Assembly (NCBI GenBank): GCA_012960505.1
Contig: DUBC01000010.1
Location: 38,723 to 102,722 of the forward strand
Direction: 5' to 3'
DNA length: 64,000 nt
Source: Verrucomicrobiales bacterium
Lineage (GTDB): Bacteria; Verrucomicrobiota; Verrucomicrobiia; Verrucomicrobiales; DEV007
Shown here one piece after another: positions 7,586 to 16,094 of the stretch. A program made the translations under genes and the position numbers. How positions within the stretch are numbered: the stretch's first letter is position 1; each line of letters opens with the position of its first letter. A model generated the notes under the pieces. That model had not been told where the DNA came from. It made no database searches and saw nothing but the letters and a program-made list of their open reading frames with translations.

Positions 7586-8707
7586 ATGAAATACCTTCTA
7601 ATTATTTTCTTGGGAATCAGCCAAATCTCTTGGTCACTTACTCATGAAGAGTTCAAAACTTTACACCAGAGTTTACAGCCTGATCCTGATGAAACTTGGC
7701 GTTCGATTCCTTGGAAGGTATCAGTTATTGATGGCCAAAATGATGCCAATCAACAGAACAAACTGATTTTCATTTGGGCCATGGATGGGCATCCCATGAC
7801 TTGTACGTGAAACAATGGTGTGCTGGACCGTGAGTCTACTTTTAAAAATCCCGAAGTCGTCAAATTGCTCAAAGAAAATTTTATCCCGATTGCTATAGAC
7901 CAGGCCTATCAGCGCCGGCAAAAGGATAATGAAGGCTCGTTCTATCAAAAAATAGCCAACCAGAGTCCAAGAAAGGTCGGTAAGGGAACCACTCAGGGGC
8001 TTTATATTGCTGACGCATCAGGAAAATTGCTCGGATTTACTAACAATCGTGGAGCTGAACGCGTGATTAATATGATGAGGAAAGCCATGAAAGAACCCCG
8101 AACCACAGACTTCGGCAAAATAACAAAAGGTAAGTCTGATCCTAGATACAATCCTAGTCCACCCAAAGGAGGTTTGGTTATAAGAGTAACAACTAAGGTC
8201 TTAGGAGGTTATGAAAAAACGGAAAATACTTACCGTGAAATAATGCATGCATCTCTCGGCAGAGACAATTTTTGGGTCACAGCTGGCGAGAAAAAAGAAT
8301 TGATAAATGGAAAATTACCCGACACGTTTCTTCATCGCTTGGCCCGTTTTCACTTGGTGGATAATACGCGTGGAGAACCTACAATGTGGAGCTCTGGCGA
8401 TATCAGAACGATTAAAGGGAATCTGGAAAATGGTCAACTTTCCGCCAAAGTAGTTCTAAAAAATGATCAGGGTGATCGTGGATACGAAGCTCAAATACTT
8501 GGAATTATCAAAACAGAAGCAGGGGAAATTACCGGTTTCGATGCCGTCGCCAAGGGCCAATATTGGGGAGAAGGCAAGTACACTAGAAATGCTCCTAAGG
8601 GTCGGTTCCCATTAGCAGTTGCATTCAAATTAGCTGATGGCAAAGACATTGCCGATAGCATTCCTCCGCAGGGTTCGAGGGGTTGGGTGCGTGGTTACAT
8701 CAACTAA
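7586..8707 (+). CDS. secreted thioredoxin-like protein with in-frame UGA; candidate selenoprotein
   Basis: One frame runs from ATG 7586 to 8707, interrupted only by TGA at 7808-7810. Read through, it gives 373 residues with signal peptide MKYLLIIFLGISQISWSLT. Around the UGA it reads IFIWAMDGHPMTCT-UGA-NNGVLDRES, then FKNPEVVKLLKENFIPIAID. The strand, the Cys, and the RES...NPEVVKLLKENF helix match the Thioredoxin_7/DUF255 layout, where a Cys pair sits just before the RES helix, so the UGA falls at the expected redox centre (Cys-Thr-UGA). A SECIS-like hairpin follows at 7824-7838. The rest (YQRRQKDNEGSFYQKIAN, then a C-terminal half from about residue 190) stays in frame and looks conserved. 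Alternatives are a nonsense mutation of a Cys or Trp codon, or a sequencing error. I favour selenocysteine but cannot see selA, selB or tRNA-Sec here. Confidence 0.6.
7824..7838 (+). promoter_or_regulatory. candidate bacterial SECIS hairpin
   Basis: Downstream of the UGA, bases 7824-7828 (TGGAC) can pair with 7834-7838 (GTCTA), including one G-U pair, around the five-base loop CGTGA. The loop has G in its second position and begins 18 bases after the UGA. As I recall them, bacterial SECIS rules ask for a stem of at least 4 bp, a small apical loop with G among its first two bases, and 16-37 bases from UGA to loop. All are met, but a 5-bp stem could arise by chance. Confidence 0.4.
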
Positions 8708-9272
8708 TGACGAGATCCTGTATCCCTTACATTGCAATGCTTGGCCAATAAACTCCCGTCCGTACCGATGAAAGAACCGGTGATTATGGCATCCTATTTT
8801 TCAAGGTCGCGTTAAATCTATTTCGATCTTTTCACCCCCACTAGTCAGGATCCTAATAACAAAATTATCTTCACTGACACGCTCATAGCTGAGTCTGCGG
8901 TGAGAACCTTTGCTGACCCCATAAAAAGACACGCTATTTTTTTTCCAATCTTTGATAACTTAAATATATGAGGATCTTCTTTTCTTGGCTTTAGCGATGA
9001 ATCAAAACCAGAAATGCCAGCATTGGCAGTAGATATTTCATCAAATGAAAGTAGCCGATGGCTCATGAGATCCGCAACCTGATTCCCCTGTCTCGTGATT
9101 TAGGGTCCGTGTTATAAGGACTCGAATTTGTTATTTAGTCAGAAGAACGAACTTGATAGCGTCGAGGATGACGAACTCATTTGTGCCTTTGTTGCTATTT
9201 ATTTCGCGAAACGGCCTTAAGTGAAACCTTTTGTTGCATCTTTGGGAGTTTTTGTGTTTTGATAGAAAAGTG
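8708..9272. other. 565-base gap with a degraded gene relic
   Basis: No intact gene is visible. On the minus strand a short signal-peptide-like start (MKYLLPMLAFLVLIHR, from ATG 9041) is followed at once by a stop. In another frame an open stretch (SVSFYGVSKGSHRRLSYERV, then NFVIRIL) ends at a TGA near 8801. Together these look like the wreck of a short secreted protein of about 80 residues broken by at least two lesions. I do not recognise its family. The remainder, including the leader of the LamG gene, shows nothing definite. Confidence 0.3.
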
Positions 9273-11030
9273 ATGAAAAACGCAACGTTATTTATCTTAT
9301 TGTTTTTCGTTTTAATTTCTATAGTGGCAAAAGCGGTGACGCTGGAAGGAAACCTGAAAGCTTGGTGGTTGATGGGAGAGAATGCTACACTTGCTCCGAT
9401 TGAAGGTGAGCAATTAGGGATCACTGGTATCCCGAACCATTTGGAAAAAGGTGCCACCGCTGAGGGACAAGGAATACCGCAGAGAGTTGAGGGGGTACCC
9501 TTCACTCCGTTCCCCTTTGAGCAAAGTTTAGCCACTCGTACAAGTAGAGGACCTAATTACTTGATGGTTCCTCATGATGACTCATTTAATTTTGCGGACC
9601 AGGGATTTAGTATTTCTCTTTGGGTCAGGGCCGATGATAATGGAGGTCGGTGGACCAAACTGTTTCAAAAAACGGTCGGAGCCTTTTGGCAGGCAGAAAC
9701 GGATGGAGGTGGTGGAGTGATCTGGAATATTAGGGATGCCGGTGGTGGGAATGCCGAGATCCAGACACAGAACATATTTGCCGGAAATAGCGATTGGCAT
9801 CATGTTCTCTTTCTGCGCGATAACGTGAATGGCGAGCTGCGTGCATATGTCGATGGCGAACTATCGATCAATCCTGGAGGAACTTCTGGAAATGAGGGAA
9901 ATGTGGGAACTCTGTTCGGTAATGGTCCCTTGAGTATTGGTGCCGAGAGTAACGGTGCTGCTCCCTTTGCAGGTGATATTGATGACTTTCGGATTTATGA
10001 GGGGGCCCTGACGGGCGAAGATGCTTTGGCACTTTATAATGACGGGAAAGGTGATTTTGCTGCAATAACGCGGGAAAGTGATCTCAACGGATGGTGGTTA
10101 ATGGGTGAAAATGCGACCTTTGGTAACAATGTTTCAGATACAATCGAAAGCGTCCCGGATAACTCAGGGAACAGTGTTTCGATCAATGCGGTTGGAACTC
10201 CCAAGAGAGTTTTCGGGTACTCCTTTTCTCCGAACCTGTTTCCAGAAAGTTATGCGACGCGAACCAGTGCTGGTCCGAATTTTCTTTTGGCGACTAACGA
10301 TTCATCGTTCGACTTTGCAGATGAAGACTTCAGTGTGTCTCTTTGGGCCCGTTCTGCGAACGGCGGTGGACAGTGGAATAAGCTGTTTCAAAGAAACAAT
10401 GGAGGTAACGTGTTCTGGCAAGCCGAAACTGACGGTGGGGGTAAAGTGATCTGGAATATTCGTTCTGGGGATGGACAGAATTCAGAAATCCAAACCAATA
10501 ATATTTTTAGCGGTAACAATGCTTGGCACCATCTTGTTTTTTTGCGTGATACTCAGACCCAGGAGCTGCGCGCTTACGTTGATAGTGAATTATCGATCAA
10601 TCTCGGCGGCACTGTTGGTGCCGAGACCGATGTTAACAGTCTTGAAGGCGGGGGTGATTTTGGAGTCGGTGCTGAGTCTAATGGCAACAAGACATTCCCA
10701 GGTGACATTGATGATCTGCGGCTCTACGACGTGGCCCTGACGGATGAAGACGTTTTGGCAATCTATAATCAAGGGATGGGAGATTTGACTAAGCCGCTCC
10801 CTTTCCAAATCACAGAAGTGTCCAAGGAAAGTGATTCGGTTATTATCACCTTCAGGTCACGGCCAAGGAGGGTCTATGCTGTAGATGCTTCAGAGAACCT
10901 GAAGGATTGGGAAGAGCTTGATGATGGAGTTGGATCTGAGGAAGGAAGTGATCTTACAGAATTTATTGATAATTTTTTCCCAGAAGGTACTCGGCAACGA
11001 TATTACCGTGTTCGTGAACTTGAGGAATAA
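9273..11030 (+). CDS. secreted protein with two LamG-type domains and a C-terminal module
   Basis: 585 residues. The start at 9273 gives the signal peptide MKNATLFILLFFVLISIVAKA. Two concanavalin A-like LamG_3 domains follow, at about residues 85-250 and 325-495, each introduced by WWLMGENAT. They are clear tandem duplicates: both contain F-W-Q-A-E-T-D-G-G, H-H followed by LFLRD or VFLRD, LRAYVD-ELSIN and GDIDD-RIYE/RLYD. From about residue 508 a C-terminal module (FQITEVSKESDSVIITF, YAVDASENLKDWEEL, RYYRVRE) resembles the ends of three other large secreted proteins in this window. The LamG domains probably bind carbohydrate or protein outside the cell; no catalytic motif is visible. Confidence 0.85.
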   Translation: MKNATLFILLFFVLISIVAKAVTLEGNLKAWWLMGENATLAPIEGEQLGITGIPNHLEKGATAEGQGIPQRVEGVPFTPFPFEQSLATRTSRGPNYLMVPHDDSFNFADQGFSISLWVRADDNGGRWTKLFQKTVGAFWQAETDGGGGVIWNIRDAGGGNAEIQTQNIFAGNSDWHHVLFLRDNVNGELRAYVDGELSINPGGTSGNEGNVGTLFGNGPLSIGAESNGAAPFAGDIDDFRIYEGALTGEDALALYNDGKGDFAAITRESDLNGWWLMGENATFGNNVSDTIESVPDNSGNSVSINAVGTPKRVFGYSFSPNLFPESYATRTSAGPNFLLATNDSSFDFADEDFSVSLWARSANGGGQWNKLFQRNNGGNVFWQAETDGGGKVIWNIRSGDGQNSEIQTNNIFSGNNAWHHLVFLRDTQTQELRAYVDSELSINLGGTVGAETDVNSLEGGGDFGVGAESNGNKTFPGDIDDLRLYDVALTDEDVLAIYNQGMGDLTKPLPFQITEVSKESDSVIITFRSRPRRVYAVDASENLKDWEELDDGVGSEEGSDLTEFIDNFFPEGTRQRYYRVRELEE

Positions 11031-11224
11031 AGACTTGTCAAGTTGATCAACGAGAAGACCCAAAGTAATTCCCTCTAAAAACGGAGGATCTAGGACCCTT
11101 GGAAACTGTGTATATAATGTGTTGTTTTTGAGGAGCCTTTTCAAGCAGAAGCCTCACTGGTCCCTTTAGGCGGATACAGGAATCAGGTTGCGGGGTTCAT
11201 TCCATTACTGATAGGATAACCAGA

Positions 11225-12787
11225 ATGAAAAACCGATTCGTCTCAATATTTCTTTGGGCTCTTCTAATTGTGTCCACCTTAGGGGCTGAGCCAAGCAAAC
11301 TGAACTTTGTCTTCATTTTGGTGGATGACTTAGGAAAGCAGGACATGAGTTGCGAAGGTAGTACCTTTTATGAGACGCCAAACATTGATGCGCTGGCACG
11401 GAGCGGGATGCAATTTTCCAATGGATATTCTACATGTCAGGTGTGCAGCCCTTCCCGCGCCAGCATCATGCTGGGCACGTACCCAGCGCGAAACAAGATT
11501 ACTGACTGGATAGGTGCTGCTACTGGGAAAAACTGGCGACGTAATGACCGAGTGTTACCAGTCGATTACGTGCACGTGCTACCAAAGGAGGAAACTACCA
11601 TAGCTGAAGCGATGAGGGCAGGCGGGTACAGGACCTTCTTTGCCGGTAAATGGCACTTGGGAGGAGAAGGATCGTTCCCTGAGGATCATGGATTTGATAT
11701 CAATGTTGGAGGTCATCATCGGGGAGGTCCTCCGGGAGGTTATTTTTCGCCATACAATAATCCCAAGATGAAGAACGGGCCCAAGGGTGAATCATTGCCT
11801 ATACGGCTGGCCAAGGACACGGCCAACTTCATTGAAGCAAATAAGGAACAAAAATTTTTCGCTTACCTTTCTTTTTATTCTGTGCATGGGCCAATCCAGA
11901 CCACTCAACCGCTTTGGCAAAAGTACCAAAAGAAAGCCGCGGCACTAGGATTGACGGGATCCCGTTTCAAGTTCGACCGCACTAAGGGAGTGCGGCAAGT
12001 GCAGGATAATCCAATCTATGCGGGAATGATGGAGTCACTCGACAACGCTGTAGGCATCGTTCTTAAAAGGCTCCGTGATTTAGATCTGGATAAGAACACT
12101 GTTGTTATCTTTACTTCCGACAATGGTGGGGTCTCGTCCGGAGACGCTTTCGCTACCTCGTGCTTGCCTTTCCGGGGCGGTAAAGGGCGTCAATGGGAGG
12201 GCGGTATTCGTCAGCCATATTACATTCATGTGCCTAACTTGACTGAACTTGGATCCACTAATTCTACGCCAGTCACTGGAGCGGACTTTTACCCTACCAT
12301 TCTTGAGCTGGCTGGATTGTCTCTGAAGCCGCACCAACACGTTGATGGTGTCAGCCTCATGCCATTACTCAAGGGCGATAGGATCGCAGATCGTGATCTC
12401 TTTTGGCATTATCCGCACTACGGCAATCAGGGTGGTGAGCCTTCATCGGTTATACGATCGGGTAATTTTAAACTCATTTACTATCATGAGGATGGTAGGA
12501 ATGAATTGTACGACCTTACCAAGGATATTGGTGAGAGAGCTGATCTGGCTCAGTCGGATCAGCAGAAGGTTAAGGCCCTACGGACGAAGCTGGATCAGTG
12601 GTTGAAGGAAACTGGGGCACGTATTCCTGCCCCCGATACCCGCTTCAATGCTGACTTGAAGCAACGGCAATTAGAAAATGCTAGTGAGGGCCAATTACAG
12701 GGCCTTGAAAAGCGTGCTGCGAATTACCTTAAGAGCACTTTCGTCCCTAACAAGGATTGGTGGAGTAGTCTTGTGCCTAAGGACTGA
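11225..12787 (+). CDS. secreted sulfatase
   Basis: A 520-residue type I sulfatase with signal peptide MKNRFVSIFLWALLIVSTLG, metal strand NFVFILVDDLGKQDMS (Asp34, Asp35), canonical signature CSPSRASIMLGTYP from Cys74, active-site GKWHLGGEG, and FTSDNGGVSSG with the Asp-Asn metal ligands. The C-terminal subdomain includes the usual DLFWHYPHYGN and RSGNFKLIYYHEDG strands followed by a helical tail ending in KDWWSSL. The FYETPNIDALARSGMQF pattern is typical of the large sulfatase group found in PVC polysaccharide degraders. Substrate is not predictable here. It lies downstream of the LamG gene with a 194-base gap, so it probably has its own promoter. Confidence 0.93.
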   Translation: MKNRFVSIFLWALLIVSTLGAEPSKLNFVFILVDDLGKQDMSCEGSTFYETPNIDALARSGMQFSNGYSTCQVCSPSRASIMLGTYPARNKITDWIGAATGKNWRRNDRVLPVDYVHVLPKEETTIAEAMRAGGYRTFFAGKWHLGGEGSFPEDHGFDINVGGHHRGGPPGGYFSPYNNPKMKNGPKGESLPIRLAKDTANFIEANKEQKFFAYLSFYSVHGPIQTTQPLWQKYQKKAAALGLTGSRFKFDRTKGVRQVQDNPIYAGMMESLDNAVGIVLKRLRDLDLDKNTVVIFTSDNGGVSSGDAFATSCLPFRGGKGRQWEGGIRQPYYIHVPNLTELGSTNSTPVTGADFYPTILELAGLSLKPHQHVDGVSLMPLLKGDRIADRDLFWHYPHYGNQGGEPSSVIRSGNFKLIYYHEDGRNELYDLTKDIGERADLAQSDQQKVKALRTKLDQWLKETGARIPAPDTRFNADLKQRQLENASEGQLQGLEKRAANYLKSTFVPNKDWWSSLVPKD

Positions 12788-12810
12788 CTGGATAAGTAAA
12801 TCCTGTCAGA

Positions 12811-13278
12811 TTATTCGCTGCGACGGCGGATGAGAAACGGATCAGATTCGTCATTACTGTCATAACCGAATGGTTGCCATCCTGCAGGAATCTTCGAACC
12901 GTTGGATGTCTTAACCTCCCATTTTTGGGTGGCGTCCCACTTACCGTTAGTGGAGCGGCGCAAGAGGAATGGATCAAACTTATCATTACTATCGTAACCG
13001 AATGGTTGCCACCCAGCAGGGATCTTCGAACCGTTGGATGTCTTAATTTCCCATTTTTGGGTGGCGTCCCACTTACTGTTAGTGGAGCGGCGGATGAGGA
13101 ACGGATCAAACTTATCATTACTGTCATAACCGAATGGTTGCCATCCTGCAGGAATCTCCGAACCATTGGATGTCTTAATTTGCCACTTCTCAGTTAGTTT
13201 AGTGTTACCTGCGCTCACGAAAATAGCTGAGGCGAGGGCTGCGAGAATAAGTAAGGGTTTGGCTCCAAGTTTTTGCAT
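12811..13278 (-). CDS. secreted protein of three 44-residue tandem repeats, unknown
   Basis: 155 residues: an N-terminal signal peptide (GAKPLLILAALASAIFVSAG) followed by almost nothing except three near-identical units of 44 residues, starting at residues 32, 76 and 120. Each reads W-x-(I/V)-K-T-S-N-G-S-(E/K), then IPAGWQPFGYDSND, then FDPFL(I/L)RR-S-T-N-x-K-W-D-A-T-Q-K; the last is cut short and ends RRRSE. I do not recognise the family. The aromatic/Gly/Asp pattern suggests small beta units, perhaps ligand-binding, but that is inference. It is convergent with the sulfatase ending at 12787. A second, unrelated short-repeat secreted protein lies at 18475-18879. Confidence 0.75.
   Translation of the reverse strand: MQKLGAKPLLILAALASAIFVSAGNTKLTEKWQIKTSNGSEIPAGWQPFGYDSNDKFDPFLIRRSTNSKWDATQKWEIKTSNGSKIPAGWQPFGYDSNDKFDPFLLRRSTNGKWDATQKWEVKTSNGSKIPAGWQPFGYDSNDESDPFLIRRRSE
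12814..13185 (-). repeat. three tandem repeats of 132 bp
   Basis: The coding repeats of the preceding gene are also nearly identical at DNA level: the block containing AACCGTTGGATGTCTTAA recurs 132 bases apart. Such conservation, including at silent positions, points to recent duplication or ongoing homogenisation, and the copy number could vary between strains. Confidence 0.8.
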
Positions 13279-13316
13279 ACTAATTGTTATAATATACTAT
13301 TTAGGGTATCAAATAA

Positions 13317-15851
13317 TTAATTTACCCCTTTTTTTACTCTATAGAAGAATTGATGGCTATCAATGACTTGACGGTCTCCCGGATCAGTATCCGTGAATTG
13401 AGTCGTACCATCTGATCCCTTAATGTTATCTATGATAATTTCCCATGAAATTAGATCCTTTGATCGTTCGATTCTGTAATTTCTGTTGTTCTTTGAGGTG
13501 AAAGTAATTGTGAATGATTGTAATGGTCCTGGCCAGCCGTCCGCAGTAAAATCGATGATCTTGATCTGCTCTACTGGAATGCTTTGAGGATTGGTAGGGT
13601 CCGTTCCTGAGTTGACTTCTTCTCCGTCACTGTGGCCGTCCCCGTCAGTGTCATAAAGAGTGTCACTGGTATTGTGAATGTCTTCTTCCTCGGCTTGCGT
13701 GAGCCCATCATTATCGGCGTCTTCTTCACGGTCATCAGTCAGGATTATCTGAATTGTTGAATCGGTGAATGCTATACCGTTAGTGGAGCGGGTAACGACT
13801 TCCAGTGAACGGATCTTAATTCCTGTGCCTAGCCCGCCCGGAGCATTGGTCTGACCGTCAAGATTGTCTCCCCAGGCAACAACTGTACCGTCTTTTCTTA
13901 GTGCTATAGTGTGTTGATGTCCACTGGCGATGGCGATGACGTTGTTTAAGCCCACAGGAATATCGCTCTGTCCATGAGTGTTGCTTCCCCAAGCAGATAA
14001 AGTGCCGTCAGTGTGCAGCAATACGTTGTGATAATTTCCCGCTGCAATTGCAGCGACTCCGCTCACACCTTCCGGTACCTTAGCGGCTATCGAATGGCGG
14101 GATCCCCAAGCAACGACGGTCCCATCTTCCTTTAGTGCTATACTGTGTTGAAATCCTGCGCCGATAGCGATCACATTGTTCAAATTAGGGGGAACATCAC
14201 ACTGGTCAGCATTGTTCCAACCCCAAGCAACGACAGTGCCATCTGCTTTCAGTGCTAAGCTGTGATTGTCACCCGATGCAATCTCGATGACGCTCTTCAG
14301 TCCCGCAGGGACTTCACTTTGCCCACTGCTCCCGGCCCAACCTCCGACAGTGGAAACAACGGTGTTTTTGCCCCAAGCAACGACGGTTCCATCTTCCTTC
14401 AGTGCTAAAGTATGCCCATCACCTGCCACAACTTTAGTCACTCCACTCAAATTGACCGGTGTATCGGTTTGGCCATAATTGTTTCTACCCCAAGCAACGA
14501 CAGTGCCATTCGATTTCAGGGCCAGGCTGTGCCAGACACCTGCGGCAACATCTATCACGTCATTTAAGTTGTTAGGTACATTAATCTGATCATAATTATT
14601 ATTTCCCCAGGCCAGAACTTCTCCGTTTTCCCTCAGTGCTAGACTGTGAAATACGCCCGCAGCTATGGCCGGTTTGACCAGATGTCCGGTACTTGGTTCT
14701 GCCTTTACGCTGGGCGGTGCGTTTGTTTGGCCGAATTCGTTGTCGCCCCAAGTCACAATGGTTCCGTCTTCCTTCAAAGCTACGCTATGTTGGAATCCAG
14801 CCGCGATAGCAATGACATCTTTCAATCCGTTTGGGATGGTGCTTTGCCCCGAAGTGTTTCTACCCCACGCGACGACGGTGCCGTCTTCCTTCAGTGCCAG
14901 GTTGTGCCTGTTACCAATGTCTATTGAAATGACATTTCCCGAGTTCCTTAGATCTTCCGGAGGGAAGAGGTTATCGGAGGCTATTGTGATGCCCCAGCCA
15001 ATTACCGTGCCGTCCGCTTTTAACGCCAAGCTATGGGTTGCTCCTCCTCCAACTTGAATCGCTCCTCCTCCTCCTTCAATTTTATTTTTCAGGCTAGAGG
15101 TAATAAAGGCCTGTCCAAATTCTCCACTTCCCCAGCCAACGACTGTGCCGTCCGCCTTTAAAGCGAGGACATGATCATCACCAGCAGCGATAGCCGTCAC
15201 GTTATTTAAGTCATTAGGGATGTCCGTCTGGCCCTGCCAATCGTCTCCCCACACAACGACGGTCCCGTCTTCTTTTAGGGCGACACTGTGGCCGCCGCCA
15301 GCAGCAATTGCGATGACTCGATTTAAACCTTCCGGAACATCACACTGGCCCAGATCGTTGATGCCCCATGCGACGACCGTGCCGTCTGATTTGAGTGCCA
15401 AGTTGTGGAACACGCCTGCGTCTATAGCGATCACATCCTTTAAATTTCCAGGCACGTTGATCTGACCGTGCTCGTTACTTCCCCACCCGACAACGGTTCC
15501 ATCATCTTTCAGTGTCAAACTGTGAAAGACGCCAGCCGATATATCAGGGATCACTGTTTTTTGTTCCACGATACCTTCGTAGTCCAGATCGCCGGAATCA
15601 TTGACCAGAAGGTTTGAGCCTTCGAGACGGAACGCGTCATTCCCGTCCCCGTCAGGATCAGTGTTTCTCAGAATCGATAAAGTATGAGTCGGTGCAGTGA
15701 TGAGTTGTCCGATCTGAGTTCCTTCTGCGGCATTTTCCTGGATCTCAAAAGACTGGTCAGCAATTGCCGAGAAGCTCATGATGATGAAACTCACAAGACA
15801 GTGAATTATCGGTGGATTTGATTTTGCAGTGAAGTTCCAGTTGGCCATCAT
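13317..15851 (-). CDS. secreted RCC1 double beta-propeller with Ca-binding repeats and C-terminal module
   Basis: 844 residues. After a signal-type hydrophobic segment (IIHCLVSFIIMSFSAIADQ) comes a cadherin-like strip (FEIQENAAEGTQIGQLI). Then follow 14 RCC1-type repeats of about 48 residues, each with GTVVAWG-x-N-x-x-GQ-x-x-x-P and (I/V)-A-x-G-x-x-H-(S/T)-(L/V)-A-L-K-x-D. A non-repeat linker (PSVKAEPSTGHLVKPAI) falls exactly between repeats seven and eight, so this should fold as two seven-bladed propellers. Next are Asp-rich thrombospondin-3/EF-like repeats (DADNDGLTQAEE, DTDGDGHSDGEE) likely to bind calcium. The end (FTITFTSKNNRNYRIERSKD, SWEIIID, FFYRVKKGVN) is the C-terminal module seen in other secreted proteins here. 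Probably an extracellular or surface binding protein. Confidence 0.9.
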   Translation of the reverse strand: MMANWNFTAKSNPPIIHCLVSFIIMSFSAIADQSFEIQENAAEGTQIGQLITAPTHTLSILRNTDPDGDGNDAFRLEGSNLLVNDSGDLDYEGIVEQKTVIPDISAGVFHSLTLKDDGTVVGWGSNEHGQINVPGNLKDVIAIDAGVFHNLALKSDGTVVAWGINDLGQCDVPEGLNRVIAIAAGGGHSVALKEDGTVVVWGDDWQGQTDIPNDLNNVTAIAAGDDHVLALKADGTVVGWGSGEFGQAFITSSLKNKIEGGGGAIQVGGGATHSLALKADGTVIGWGITIASDNLFPPEDLRNSGNVISIDIGNRHNLALKEDGTVVAWGRNTSGQSTIPNGLKDVIAIAAGFQHSVALKEDGTIVTWGDNEFGQTNAPPSVKAEPSTGHLVKPAIAAGVFHSLALRENGEVLAWGNNNYDQINVPNNLNDVIDVAAGVWHSLALKSNGTVVAWGRNNYGQTDTPVNLSGVTKVVAGDGHTLALKEDGTVVAWGKNTVVSTVGGWAGSSGQSEVPAGLKSVIEIASGDNHSLALKADGTVVAWGWNNADQCDVPPNLNNVIAIGAGFQHSIALKEDGTVVAWGSRHSIAAKVPEGVSGVAAIAAGNYHNVLLHTDGTLSAWGSNTHGQSDIPVGLNNVIAIASGHQHTIALRKDGTVVAWGDNLDGQTNAPGGLGTGIKIRSLEVVTRSTNGIAFTDSTIQIILTDDREEDADNDGLTQAEEEDIHNTSDTLYDTDGDGHSDGEEVNSGTDPTNPQSIPVEQIKIIDFTADGWPGPLQSFTITFTSKNNRNYRIERSKDLISWEIIIDNIKGSDGTTQFTDTDPGDRQVIDSHQFFYRVKKGVN

Positions 15852-15951
15852 TTTAATATAAGGTTTGTCGTTTCAAGGTTCGCTTGATGACATTTCTATT
15901 ATCCTTTAAGTCACGAAATCGAGTCTTGAAGGTGATCGTTCTTTGACAAGC

Positions 15952-15969
15952 ATGGCATGGTCATGCCAT
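15952..15969. promoter_or_regulatory. perfect inverted repeat ATGGCAT-N4-ATGCCAT
   Basis: A perfect 7-bp dyad with a four-base centre sits about 100 bases upstream of the RCC1 gene start and downstream of the esterase gene. No T-run follows on either side, so it suits an operator or a processing hairpin better than an intrinsic terminator. No candidate regulator is visible nearby. Confidence 0.35.
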
Positions 15970-16094
15970 AAATAAAATTGGTAATGCAATGATGTAGAAC
16001 CAATTACAGATGTCTGTAAATTTGAGCATCTTTGGTAGTAATAGCGATGCTTACTTTTCTCCTCTCAGCTTTCCTTTATTTATCCAAAAAGCTG

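Noticed and set aside
7814..7832. Alternative hairpin ATGGT/ACCGT next to the UGA
   Set aside because: It can form 5 bp, but its loop begins only 9 bases after the UGA, too close for the bacterial SECIS spacing rule, so the 7824-7838 hairpin is preferred.
8845..9066. 73-residue minus-strand frame
   Set aside because: Its sequence has no signal peptide or domain character, while two other frames in the same DNA show coding-like fragments. I treat the area as a degraded relic instead.
12777..13166. Second open frame across the 44-residue repeats
   Set aside because: It is open only because the repeat DNA is repeated without stops. It lacks a signal peptide and reads as Arg/Ser/His-rich noise.
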